This document shows positions 25,189-33,582 of a stretch of 64,000 nt of DNA, piece by piece. The translations under genes and the position numbers were made by a program. Source of the DNA: Methylococcaceae bacterium (GTDB lineage: Bacteria > Pseudomonadota > Gammaproteobacteria > Methylococcales > Methylomonadaceae); assembly GCA_006844705.1 (NCBI GenBank), contig SPJS01000063.1, forward strand, positions 1 through 64,000, in the 5' to 3' direction. Numbering within the stretch: the first letter of the stretch is position 1; the number at the start of each line of letters is the position of its first letter. The notes beneath the pieces were generated by a model. The model searched no databases, was not told where the DNA came from, and was given only the letters and a program-made list of their open reading frames with translations.

Positions 25189-26352
25189 ATGGCTGGTCGA
25201 AACCACTTATTTATTCCCGGTCCTACCAATACACCGCATGAAGTTTTAAGTGCCATGCATGTTCCTATGGAAGATCACCGTTCTCCGATCTTTCCAGACT
25301 TATTAAAACCTGTGTTGGAAGATTTGAAAAAAGTCTTCCGCACTGAAACCGGCCAGGCCTTTATTTTTCCAGCCTCCGGTACCGCAGGCTGGGAAGTGGC
25401 ATTAACCAACACGTTAAACCCTGGCGATAAAGTATTGATTTACCGTTTTGGTCAGTTCAGTCACTTGTGGATGGATATGGCACAACGCCTGGGTCTGGAT
25501 GTTGAATTTCATGAAGTGGAATGGGGCAAAGGAATTCCCCTGGATGATTTGGAAGCGCGTTTGAAAGAAGACAGCAGCCATGAGATCAAAGCCGTTCTGG
25601 CCACGCATAATGAAACTGCCACCGGTGTCACCAGTGATATCGGCGGAGTACGTAAAGCACTGGATGCGGCCAGCCACCCGGCTTTGTTATTTGTGGACGG
25701 CGTGAGTTCAATCGCCAGCATCGAATTCCGCATGGATGACTGGGGTGTGGACGGGGCGATCAGTGGCTCGCAAAAAGGTTTTATGTTACCGGCGGGCCTG
25801 GCCATTCTGGCATTCAGCCAAAAAGCGTTGACAGCATCTGAAACGGCAAGCTTCCCGCGCTGTTTTCTCGATTTAAAAGATCAGATCAACACCAATAAAG
25901 ACGGCTATACGCCTTACACACCGGCGACACCCATGATCCACGGCTTACGTAAGGCTTTGGATTTATTGCTGGAAGAAGGCATGGACAATGTCTATGCACG
26001 TCATACCCGGCTTGCCGAAGGCACACGCAGAGCCATCGCGGCGTGGGGTTTAAAATTGTGTGCTCAACCGGGTTTTGAGTCTGATACAGTGTCTGCCATT
26101 GTGGTTCCTGAAGACAAAGATGCACGCGATGTCATCAGCACGGCTTTCCATAAATACAATATTTCACTGGGTGCCGGATTAACTGAAGTGGCTGGAAAAG
26201 TCTTCCGTATCGGCCATATCGGCGATATGAACGATGTCTCCATGCTGGGCGCGATTGCCGGTGTGGAAATGGCATTGCTGGATAACGGTTTTGATATTCA
26301 GGCGGGTAGCGGCGTCGCTGCCGCGATTGAATATTATCGTACGACAGCTTAA
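25189..26352 (+). CDS. sga: serine-glyoxylate aminotransferase
   Basis: PLP-dependent fold-type I aminotransferase of 387 residues, the usual length. It makes glycine and hydroxypyruvate from serine and glyoxylate in the serine cycle. The opening NHLFIPGPTNTP, the PASGTAGWE block and the PLP lysine in SGSQKGFML (Lys196) are family features. It is preceded by a GAGGCAAT ribosome binding site and followed by a strong hairpin. It is monocistronic here, while malyl-CoA lyase and malate thiokinase lie about 33 kb away in the same window; in many methylotrophs these genes are clustered. Confidence 0.95.
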   Translation: MAGRNHLFIPGPTNTPHEVLSAMHVPMEDHRSPIFPDLLKPVLEDLKKVFRTETGQAFIFPASGTAGWEVALTNTLNPGDKVLIYRFGQFSHLWMDMAQRLGLDVEFHEVEWGKGIPLDDLEARLKEDSSHEIKAVLATHNETATGVTSDIGGVRKALDAASHPALLFVDGVSSIASIEFRMDDWGVDGAISGSQKGFMLPAGLAILAFSQKALTASETASFPRCFLDLKDQINTNKDGYTPYTPATPMIHGLRKALDLLLEEGMDNVYARHTRLAEGTRRAIAAWGLKLCAQPGFESDTVSAIVVPEDKDARDVISTAFHKYNISLGAGLTEVAGKVFRIGHIGDMNDVSMLGAIAGVEMALLDNGFDIQAGSGVAAAIEYYRTTA

Positions 26353-26368
26353 TCCGTTTCGATCAGTA

Positions 26369-26395
26369 AGGCAGTTGCTATTCAGGCAACTGCCT
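26369..26395. terminator. bidirectional terminator between sga and the GH15-like gene
   Basis: A perfect 10-bp stem (AGGCAGTTGC / GCAACTGCCT) with a 7-nt loop lies between two convergent genes, 17 bp after the sga stop. It serves both directions in principle, though T-runs are short. Confidence 0.7.
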
Positions 26396-26430
26396 CTTGA
26401 CTCATCTCCTGGGCGTCCCGCCTTAGCCCA

Positions 26431-29400
26431 TCACTCACACAACAAATAATCCAGCGAATCCTTGATGGCCAGCTTGATCTGATCAGGTGGCTGTTGGTAA
26501 AAGCTTTGCCAGGCCATGGCAACATGCTGTTCATAATCCTGCTCTTCTGGATGGGTGTGCAGCCATTTTAACCGGACAGCATGGCCAATCAGCACATCAA
26601 CCACCAGCACGTCCTCAATCTGTAGATTTTCATTGGTGCGCATCAACATGGCTGCCGCATTCAGGGCTTCTACCGTTAGCTGCCGATACATGGGGGCTTG
26701 AATTTTATTCAGCAAATGGCTGACATACAGCTTGAAGCTCTGCTCTTCCGCCGTCATCTCCGACAGGATATTGTCACTGTCCAGCCGGTTTTTACTGTTC
26801 AGTTTATCGCCGATCACCACCCCGCGGCAGTGATGCAAAACAAGCCATACGTTTTCAAAAAACTCTGGTACATCACGCCCAAAGCTGCCCTGTTGTTCGC
26901 GCCATTCATACCAATTGCCATCGTCTTCCTGCGCAGCCATCGTTTCTACTTTGATTTCACCAACAGCCAGACGGCTGGATGATTTCTGATAATGCAATGC
27001 TTCATCCCGCTTCAACTGCACTTTGATATTGCTGAAATCCGCCAGCATCTCGCGCACTTTTGTAGCCAACTGATACGGCGACATTGCCAATGTTTGATCA
27101 AAAGCCTGGTCGAGACTTTCACATCCTGACTCTCGTTTATGCCACACACAGAGCAGATGCAATATATGCCCCACCCGGACGGTATGCATATCGGTGAATA
27201 TGTCGGCATCCGACTTCATCAACAGCCCCAGGCACAATATCAACTCCTGAATAATCGCGCGTTCGCTGGGGTCCGTATTGAATTGATTGATAATGGAAAG
27301 AATTTCTGATGAATCCGCCGGCTTTTTTAGGGTTGCCTTGCCGCTGTAGGATCGCCCCAGCGTCAACCCATGCTGACGCAAAAGTATTTCATTGGCAGCC
27401 TGGGCCAGATTGATGTCGTATTTGCCGAGCACCCCGGCAGCACGACGTACCACATACCATAAATGACGATCTCCGGCCTGGTCATAAATATCTTCCAGCA
27501 ATTGATCCAGGCGAATGCTTTCTTCATCATCGCCTGACCACTGAAGCCCAAAACCCATTCCGTGCCGCGAAATCAGTAATGCGACCAGTTCCAGTTGGGC
27601 ATAAAGGTTATTTTCTGTCAGCAGCCTTTCAACTAATACCTCATCTTCTTCATTTTCCCACTGTGACAGAGCATGTGCCGGCAACGGCTGATGGTTTTCA
27701 GCCGGCTCTACCAGTACCCGCGGCAAGGGTTGTTCAAACTGATCCCAACTGGCATCCGCAAAATTAAACCCATGCAGATAATCGATCACTTCCCTGCGTG
27801 TATTTTTTATTGCCTGATTCAACGTGACCAATTGCACGGGAACCCGGTTAATCTCACCTTGTTTCAAGTCTTGCAGAAAATCGAACAATATGTGCTGATT
27901 ACTGCCTTCAAGCATATTCTGTTTAATGGGAACAGTCATCAGTGGCTGATCCGGAACATCCCAGTGATGGTAAACATAACTCAGTTCCAGGCTGAGACGT
28001 TGAATCAAAAAACGGTTATCCATCGCAAGGTAAAAGCCTTTCTGATTCAGACACTGGGGCAAAAAGATCATCAGTTCACCCGCCAGCTGATAAACACAGG
28101 ATGTTGCCAGTGAACGCAACTGGCGCAACGGGCGGCCACTTAACCCGATGCGATCATTTCGCCCTAACTGGGTTAATGCTTCTGATAATTCCTCAGCCTC
28201 TCTGATCTGAATAGGCGCTATGTCACTCATCGTAATCGCATACAAATCTTGTTGCGCTAATTGCTGCTGTACCTGATCATCCTCTGCCAGCAACAAGACC
28301 TGAACTGAACCGGAATTATCTTTAGCGGACGCTTTGTGTCGCGCCAATGGGTCCAGGTCCTCAACGTGCAACAGGCCATCCTGTACCAGACTGCCCAGAA
28401 TAAACAGGCTTTGCGCCCAGACCAGTGGCACATTGTCATTAGGCAAACGAGGCTGGCTGCCGGGGTTCTCCCGTTCTGCATCGATATGTTCTTCAGCTAC
28501 CCAGTAGACTTCAGGCAGCAGCCCATAGCCATTTTTTTCCACCGATACTGCATCCAGGCGTTCAAGATAATGTTGTATTTTCTGCTCATTCCCCGTAAAT
28601 AAATGATTCAGCAGCAGATAGGTAAAAAACAGTGGCCATTCACATTCAATGTCTGCAAATTGCTTGAGTTCGTGCGCTTCATAATGCAGCCGATTGTGAT
28701 CCTCGATTGCTGTCTGGTGGCCATCACGCAAAAAGCGTTTGCAGCCATAATCGCCTTCCAGTTTTTCACAGATTTCATCCAGGGTTTGCTGGCGTAATTG
28801 ATCATTATCCACCGCAAAGGCCGGAAATCCGATCACACTGAGTACCGCCGCATCCACTTCCTTGGAAATGGATTCACGCGGCAGCAATGACTCCAGCGTG
28901 ATGCGGGTATGTGCAATATCATCGTGATTGACATGAATCACCGAAGCCTGTCCGCCCAGCTCGCCAAATAAATTAAAATCGGATAATGCTTCGAGTGCAG
29001 CTTTAGCCATGCCGATAGAGCTCGCATTCAGCTCGGCCTCACCTGAATTGATTTTATGTCCCCGTTCCCAGATACCGTAATCCGGCGTGCGATAGGTCCG
29101 GCTGATGTAATGCACCAGATTCTGCACAAAATTGACTTCAGCCAGGGTAAACACAATGCGCAAGCCTGATGCCGTCATCTGCGCCAGCATCAACAAAAAC
29201 AATGAGGTTGCATCCAGTTGCAGATGCCCCCACTCATGATCACCCACTACGGCCACACCAGTTTGGGTATCGTATTTTGCATGCAGTGCATCCAGCGGAT
29301 TCTGGGTATGTTTGAAACGCTCCACCTTATCGGCCTGACGCATCATCGCCGTCAGCAACCCGCGCATCAGTTTGACTGTGCTTTGCTCCAGCTCATACAC

Positions 29401-29619
29401 ACGCTCCTTATGTTCCCCGCTGCGCCGATAGGCCAGCGCCAGCCCCCATGCGGCAAGTATGCTGTACACATTATCGCGCACCCAGGCATCGGTATAATTG
29501 CCATGGGTATTAATCGCGGTACTTGCCGGTAGCAGCCCGGTCACCCAGTCCTGACGGGCAAGAATGATGTCTTTCACCTGTTGATAATAAACATCCAATT
29601 GTTCGTTTTGATTACTCAT
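26431..29619 (-). CDS. phosphorylase kinase alpha/beta-like GH15-family protein
   Basis: A large cytoplasmic protein of 1062 residues. The N-terminal half is an (alpha/alpha)6 glucoamylase-like domain with TDAWVRDNVYS (about 43-53), GDHEWGHLQLDATSL (about 127-141) and GIWERGHKIN (about 186-195). These match the GH15 module of phosphorylase b kinase regulatory subunits and their bacterial relatives. The C-terminal half resembles the tail of those subunits. There is no signal peptide. In eukaryotes this protein regulates glycogen phosphorylase; the bacterial role is unproven and could be glucan hydrolysis or regulation of storage-glycan turnover. It stands alone, convergent with sga. Confidence 0.85.
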   Translation of the reverse strand: MSNQNEQLDVYYQQVKDIILARQDWVTGLLPASTAINTHGNYTDAWVRDNVYSILAAWGLALAYRRSGEHKERVYELEQSTVKLMRGLLTAMMRQADKVERFKHTQNPLDALHAKYDTQTGVAVVGDHEWGHLQLDATSLFLLMLAQMTASGLRIVFTLAEVNFVQNLVHYISRTYRTPDYGIWERGHKINSGEAELNASSIGMAKAALEALSDFNLFGELGGQASVIHVNHDDIAHTRITLESLLPRESISKEVDAAVLSVIGFPAFAVDNDQLRQQTLDEICEKLEGDYGCKRFLRDGHQTAIEDHNRLHYEAHELKQFADIECEWPLFFTYLLLNHLFTGNEQKIQHYLERLDAVSVEKNGYGLLPEVYWVAEEHIDAERENPGSQPRLPNDNVPLVWAQSLFILGSLVQDGLLHVEDLDPLARHKASAKDNSGSVQVLLLAEDDQVQQQLAQQDLYAITMSDIAPIQIREAEELSEALTQLGRNDRIGLSGRPLRQLRSLATSCVYQLAGELMIFLPQCLNQKGFYLAMDNRFLIQRLSLELSYVYHHWDVPDQPLMTVPIKQNMLEGSNQHILFDFLQDLKQGEINRVPVQLVTLNQAIKNTRREVIDYLHGFNFADASWDQFEQPLPRVLVEPAENHQPLPAHALSQWENEEDEVLVERLLTENNLYAQLELVALLISRHGMGFGLQWSGDDEESIRLDQLLEDIYDQAGDRHLWYVVRRAAGVLGKYDINLAQAANEILLRQHGLTLGRSYSGKATLKKPADSSEILSIINQFNTDPSERAIIQELILCLGLLMKSDADIFTDMHTVRVGHILHLLCVWHKRESGCESLDQAFDQTLAMSPYQLATKVREMLADFSNIKVQLKRDEALHYQKSSSRLAVGEIKVETMAAQEDDGNWYEWREQQGSFGRDVPEFFENVWLVLHHCRGVVIGDKLNSKNRLDSDNILSEMTAEEQSFKLYVSHLLNKIQAPMYRQLTVEALNAAAMLMRTNENLQIEDVLVVDVLIGHAVRLKWLHTHPEEQDYEQHVAMAWQSFYQQPPDQIKLAIKDSLDYLLCE

Positions 29620-30091
29620 TCACTTGTTATTGACTGGCGTGGAAGAAAATTGATGCGTTTATTGATCCGCAAAAAGTACACGAACACAAATCGACATCGT
29701 TTTATAATGATAAGTTAATCAAGCATGCTCTTGTTTTCAAGAATCATTCTTTAAACGCAGTATTTCAACTATGTGATTTGACACACCTGCAGCGCGCCAG
29801 ATACCTCACTTTTAAAGACAAACTTAAAGCATGCATTCCAGACATTTCATAACCATTTGAAATTAAATAATAATCTACATTTATTTTAGCTGGCATAAAA
29901 TTTGTTTATTTGTTCAGTTCATTAAATACTACAGCAGGACATCATAACTAATCATGGACGACACATCTTAGCCTTCCATCTTTTATTCATCATCAGCTGA
30001 CCTGTCTCACCCAGCATGACTTAGCTTCTGAGCCTGAATACCATAGCTCAGTCGACGACATAATTAAAATGATAAATCAGGAGCAAACAAC
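29620..30091. other. 472-bp AT-rich intergenic region
   Basis: The region lies between the divergent GH15-like and amphi-Trp genes and must hold both promoters. It is AT-rich with no convincing open frame. A sequence with weak sigma-54 form (TGGCATAAAATTTGTTT near 29891-29907) ends in GT instead of GC and is not called. Nothing else is recognised. Confidence 0.4.
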
Positions 30092-30382
30092 ATGATCCAG
30101 CCCCATCACCCGCATCTTGCGCTACGCCATAAATGGATGGTCAATAGCGAACAAACCAATGAGCTTGCAGATATCGCCGAACAACTGATTAAAATTGGTC
30201 AGGCGCTGAAAGAGAACGGTGAATTGACCATAAATGACGTGAATATTGCGCCGCAGTCACAACCGCTGTTTATCGTGCGTTACGAACGATTACCGCGCGG
30301 TGAATTAAAACTGAAGCTGGAAATCGAATGGGAAGACGGCACAGACGTTCCCGAACAAAACAGCACACTGATCATTGACTAA
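30092..30382 (+). CDS. amphi-Trp domain-containing protein
   Basis: 96 residues with a good ribosome binding site (CAGGAGCAAACAAC before ATG). The pattern of a helix (NELADIAEQLIKIGQAL), a beta section (ELTINDVNIAPQSQP) and a final strand ending in Trp (LKLKLEIEWEDG) matches the small amphi-Trp domain, whose molecular function is not established. It is 17 bp upstream of the silicon-transporter-like gene, so the two are probably one transcription unit and may work together. Confidence 0.65.
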   Translation: MIQPHHPHLALRHKWMVNSEQTNELADIAEQLIKIGQALKENGELTINDVNIAPQSQPLFIVRYERLPRGELKLKLEIEWEDGTDVPEQNSTLIID

Positions 30383-30399
30383 CTCTGCAACTGGACGCA

Positions 30400-31935
30400 A
30401 TGGAAAACTCGTTGGCCTGTCAACTCAGGAAATTTCTGCTGCACCATGAAATTTCCCAGGAGCTGGCATTTACTTTATTAGCTTCACCCGCCGCACACCA
30501 CAAACAGGACAAATACAAACCCCTGTTAAACCGCCTGTATCAAAAGCCGGAATCGATCAGTCGTTTTAATAAGGAACTGAGATTTATCGCTGAACAGGCT
30601 CATCACTGCCTGGGGTTTGAGCTGCCTCCCGGTCAGGGAGCCAGTTTATTCTCACTGATACTATTTGGATTATCCTCGCTGCTGGCTATCATACTTGCAC
30701 CTATTGCCATCGGTGGATTACTTTATTTAATCCTGGCCGGGGCATCCAATCTCTCCATCACGTATGGTGTGCCCGCACTGGCTGTGCTTGCGATCTGCCT
30801 TGCTTTGATGGTACTCCTGGCGGCGCTGGAAGGCAGCCAGATATCGATTGTCTCATTGCGCACCAAAGATCTTTCCGGCATTGCCAGGGCATTGCCACGC
30901 TGTGCAGACATTCAACAGCTGACCAAGAAAACCTCGGAATCGCAAAAATACCTGGCCGGACGCCAGTTCTTTGTCATTTTTGTGGTGTTTTTGATTGCCC
31001 AATCCACCAGCTTTCCCAATGCGGCGGATTTCATGCCTGAATCCGCGGCAACGATTATCAATGCTGTGCCATTACTTGATCTGGCATTGCTTAAGCTTGG
31101 CTTTCTCGGTGCCTTTGTCACCTTGTGGTTTGGCCAGCTGGCGCCGCAGTTTTATGCCAATAAAAATCCGCAGGCGATGCTTGACGTGTTCGGCATGAAA
31201 GCCGTTGTTCAGTTGTGTTTTCTGTTTGAATCATTTGGCTTTGCCCGCCCCGGCAGCTGGCTGATCACCCATTTAAAACCCGGCGCGCCGATCGCCACAT
31301 CCCAGCGGGAAGAATTTGAAAACATTGCCCGGGATAACGGCTATCAAACGCTGTTGCAGGAATATCACTGGCAGCTGGAGTCCGCAGAAAGCTGGCAGTT
31401 ACATTATCAACGGGTCACCGGCTTTACATCCAACGGCATTGCTCAAATCAAGGAAGATGGTCTGGAAGTGTATGGCAACTCATTACTGCCTGAATTCATC
31501 AACATGCTGCACCCTGAAAACAGGCAACGTGCAGTGATTTCAGAAGGTGCTGAATCCATCAGACTGGGTGATGAGTGGCACACCTACCTGCAAGTGATCA
31601 AACCCAGTCATGGCAGTTTTGCGAATGATGAAACTATCAGCAGCAGGATTAACATTGAAGGCAATGAAAAACTGACTCAAGCCCGGCTCAGCATTACCCG
31701 CCCCACCAAACTGATTCATATGAAATGGGAAGCCTATGCAGCGGTGTTATACCTGTCCCCGATTACCATTCGTAAATATAAATATGATGACACCATCGAG
31801 CTATTGCGTTTGGTCTCTGAACAAACCATCGACATTCATCAGCAAAACAGCGACGGCGAAAGCAGACGTGCCGAATACATTGAAACCTTTCCTAAAATCG
31901 GCACCTATTACGAGTTTTCCTGGGAGTATGCCTGA
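30400..31935 (+). CDS. silicon-transporter-like membrane protein
   Basis: 511 residues. Hydrophobic segments occur at about 82-108, 114-142, 190-208 and 225-250, with a soluble C-terminal half. In the membrane part EGSQ (residues 144-147) is followed 40 residues later by AGRQFF (GRQ 187-189). This EGxQ/GRQ pair, with its spacing and the following VIFVVFLIAQSTSFP helix, is the signature of eukaryotic silicon transporters (SIT/SIT-L, PF03842). Only one motif pair is present, like the half-size SIT-L forms; a later LWFGQLAPQ could be a relic of the second. The C-terminal half is unrecognised. Function as a silicic acid carrier is an inference; another small uncharged or anionic solute is possible. 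Confidence 0.6.
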   Translation: MENSLACQLRKFLLHHEISQELAFTLLASPAAHHKQDKYKPLLNRLYQKPESISRFNKELRFIAEQAHHCLGFELPPGQGASLFSLILFGLSSLLAIILAPIAIGGLLYLILAGASNLSITYGVPALAVLAICLALMVLLAALEGSQISIVSLRTKDLSGIARALPRCADIQQLTKKTSESQKYLAGRQFFVIFVVFLIAQSTSFPNAADFMPESAATIINAVPLLDLALLKLGFLGAFVTLWFGQLAPQFYANKNPQAMLDVFGMKAVVQLCFLFESFGFARPGSWLITHLKPGAPIATSQREEFENIARDNGYQTLLQEYHWQLESAESWQLHYQRVTGFTSNGIAQIKEDGLEVYGNSLLPEFINMLHPENRQRAVISEGAESIRLGDEWHTYLQVIKPSHGSFANDETISSRINIEGNEKLTQARLSITRPTKLIHMKWEAYAAVLYLSPITIRKYKYDDTIELLRLVSEQTIDIHQQNSDGESRRAEYIETFPKIGTYYEFSWEYA

Positions 31936-32063
31936 GATTATTCACCGTCCTGACATCAATCTATACACAATTTCAGCGTAACTTTGCCGTCATGATCACT
32001 CCTTATAATCCAGCCCTGTAACCCTGCGTTACACCTTTCTTGCTGCACAACTGAGGAGTCTCC

Positions 32064-33395
32064 ATGTTAATTCGAGCTTTACTACCTGTACTAACCGCTT
32101 ACCTGCTATGTTCTTCACAGGCAAATGCGGAAGCGCAAATCAAACCGGTATTACAAACCCCTGCCCGACTGGGCGATATTGAAGGCCAGGATAATGATCC
32201 GGATGATCCGGCGATCTGGATTCACCCGCATAACCGCAAAAAAAGCCTGATCATCACCACGTTAAAAGAAGGCGGGATGGATGTGTATGATTTGCAAGGT
32301 CAACTGATTCAGCACATCACGCCTAAACCCGTCCCGGGAATTGCAAAAAACCCGGCGCGTTTCAACAATGTCGATATTGTGTTTGGCATGCGTCTTCATC
32401 ATCGTTTTCAAGATGTTGCCGTGGTTTCTGATCGCTATAACGATATGATCCGCTTTTTTGCCATCTCCAAAAAAAGGTTACGCCAGGGCAAAGATCCTTT
32501 GTATGAAATCACCGCCAGGTCTCAACCGACGATATTTAATAACAACCCTGAACAAGTCGCTGAAGGGGATTTCACCACCTACGGTCTGGGCGTAAGCCAA
32601 CCTAAGGGCAGACGAGGCAAAGTCTTCGCCTATGTCAGTCAAAACGATACAAATCGTCTTGCAAAACTGGCATTAAAGATCATGCAAGGTGGACGTATCG
32701 GCTATAAGATGATCGCCAAACATGATTTACCCGAATTTTTTAAATTGCCAGATGGCTCTATCTGGGATGCCGCACAAGATGACGATAATGAAAAGTCGCA
32801 TGTAGAAGGCATTGTTGTTGATGATAAAAATGGCATGGTGTATTTCGGTCAGGAACAGGTCGGCATCTGGAAAGGCCCCATTAAACGCACGTTTAAAAGC
32901 CTGGTGTTATTCGACAAAGTCAACGAATTCGGTGTCCCTTATCTGCGTACCTGGAACGAAGAAGAAGAGGAATACGATATTGAAATTCTATGGGATCAGG
33001 ATAAAGACTATGGCTCGGATTATCTGTCTGAAGATGTTGAAGGCCTGGCTATGTATGATGCGGGCCATGGCGAAGGCTATCTGATTGCCTCCAGTCAGGG
33101 CAGTAACCAGTTTGTTGTTTATGATCGTAAATCCAATGATTACATAGGCAATTTTTCGATCACTGCCAATGAAGATGGAGACGTGGACAGCGTGCAGGAA
33201 AGTGATGGTGCCGCGGTGACTCACCTGAATCTGGGCGGTGAATTCAAAACCGGCCTGCTGGTTGTTCAGGATGGTGAAAACACACCTTCCCTGTTTGCTG
33301 AAGACGGCGAAGCTATCGACAACGCCAATTTCAAATACATCCGTTGGGGTGATATTGCCGATCAAATGGGGTTGGACATCAACAACGGCAAGTAA
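32064..33395 (+). CDS. beta-propeller phytase (3-phytase family)
   Basis: 443 residues with a signal peptide ending near SQANA. The mature protein shows the six-bladed propeller phytase pattern: DPDDPAIWIHP near residue 47 (calcium and phosphate site), NNVDIVF, EGIVVD, SEDVEGLAMY and YLIASSQGSNQF. It is predicted to hydrolyse phytate or related inositol phosphates in the periplasm or outside the cell, in a calcium-dependent way. It has a strong ribosome binding site (GAGGAGTCTCC) and lies 128 bp after the silicon-transporter-like gene with its own probable promoter. A hairpin follows the stop. Confidence 0.92.
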   Translation: MLIRALLPVLTAYLLCSSQANAEAQIKPVLQTPARLGDIEGQDNDPDDPAIWIHPHNRKKSLIITTLKEGGMDVYDLQGQLIQHITPKPVPGIAKNPARFNNVDIVFGMRLHHRFQDVAVVSDRYNDMIRFFAISKKRLRQGKDPLYEITARSQPTIFNNNPEQVAEGDFTTYGLGVSQPKGRRGKVFAYVSQNDTNRLAKLALKIMQGGRIGYKMIAKHDLPEFFKLPDGSIWDAAQDDDNEKSHVEGIVVDDKNGMVYFGQEQVGIWKGPIKRTFKSLVLFDKVNEFGVPYLRTWNEEEEEYDIEILWDQDKDYGSDYLSEDVEGLAMYDAGHGEGYLIASSQGSNQFVVYDRKSNDYIGNFSITANEDGDVDSVQESDGAAVTHLNLGGEFKTGLLVVQDGENTPSLFAEDGEAIDNANFKYIRWGDIADQMGLDINNGK

Positions 33396-33416
33396 TGCCC
33401 TTGTAAATCTCAACCA

Positions 33417-33461
33417 TCTGCTGCCGGAGTCGTCATTCAAATACTCAGTCGGCAGCAGATT
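33417..33461 (+). terminator. stem-loop after the phytase gene
   Basis: A perfect 11-bp stem (ATCTGCTGCCG / CGGCAGCAGAT) with a 23-nt loop, partly closed by GAGT/ACTC, begins 21 bp past the phytase stop. It probably ends or protects the transcript; a T-run is absent. Confidence 0.55.
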
Positions 33462-33582
33462 CCCCTCGTCACCCGACCTCACTCTATCTAGCTATATCCT
33501 GCACATCCTCACTTGTTCAGAATTTGAGCCAATGCGATAATGCAGACGGTTATCCGGCCAAAGGTCGACGCTTGCATTGCTC

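Noticed and set aside
29891-29907. Sigma-54-like sequence TGGCATAAAATTTGTTT
   Set aside because: It has GG but ends in GT instead of the required GC at -12, and lies 185 bp from the next start codon.
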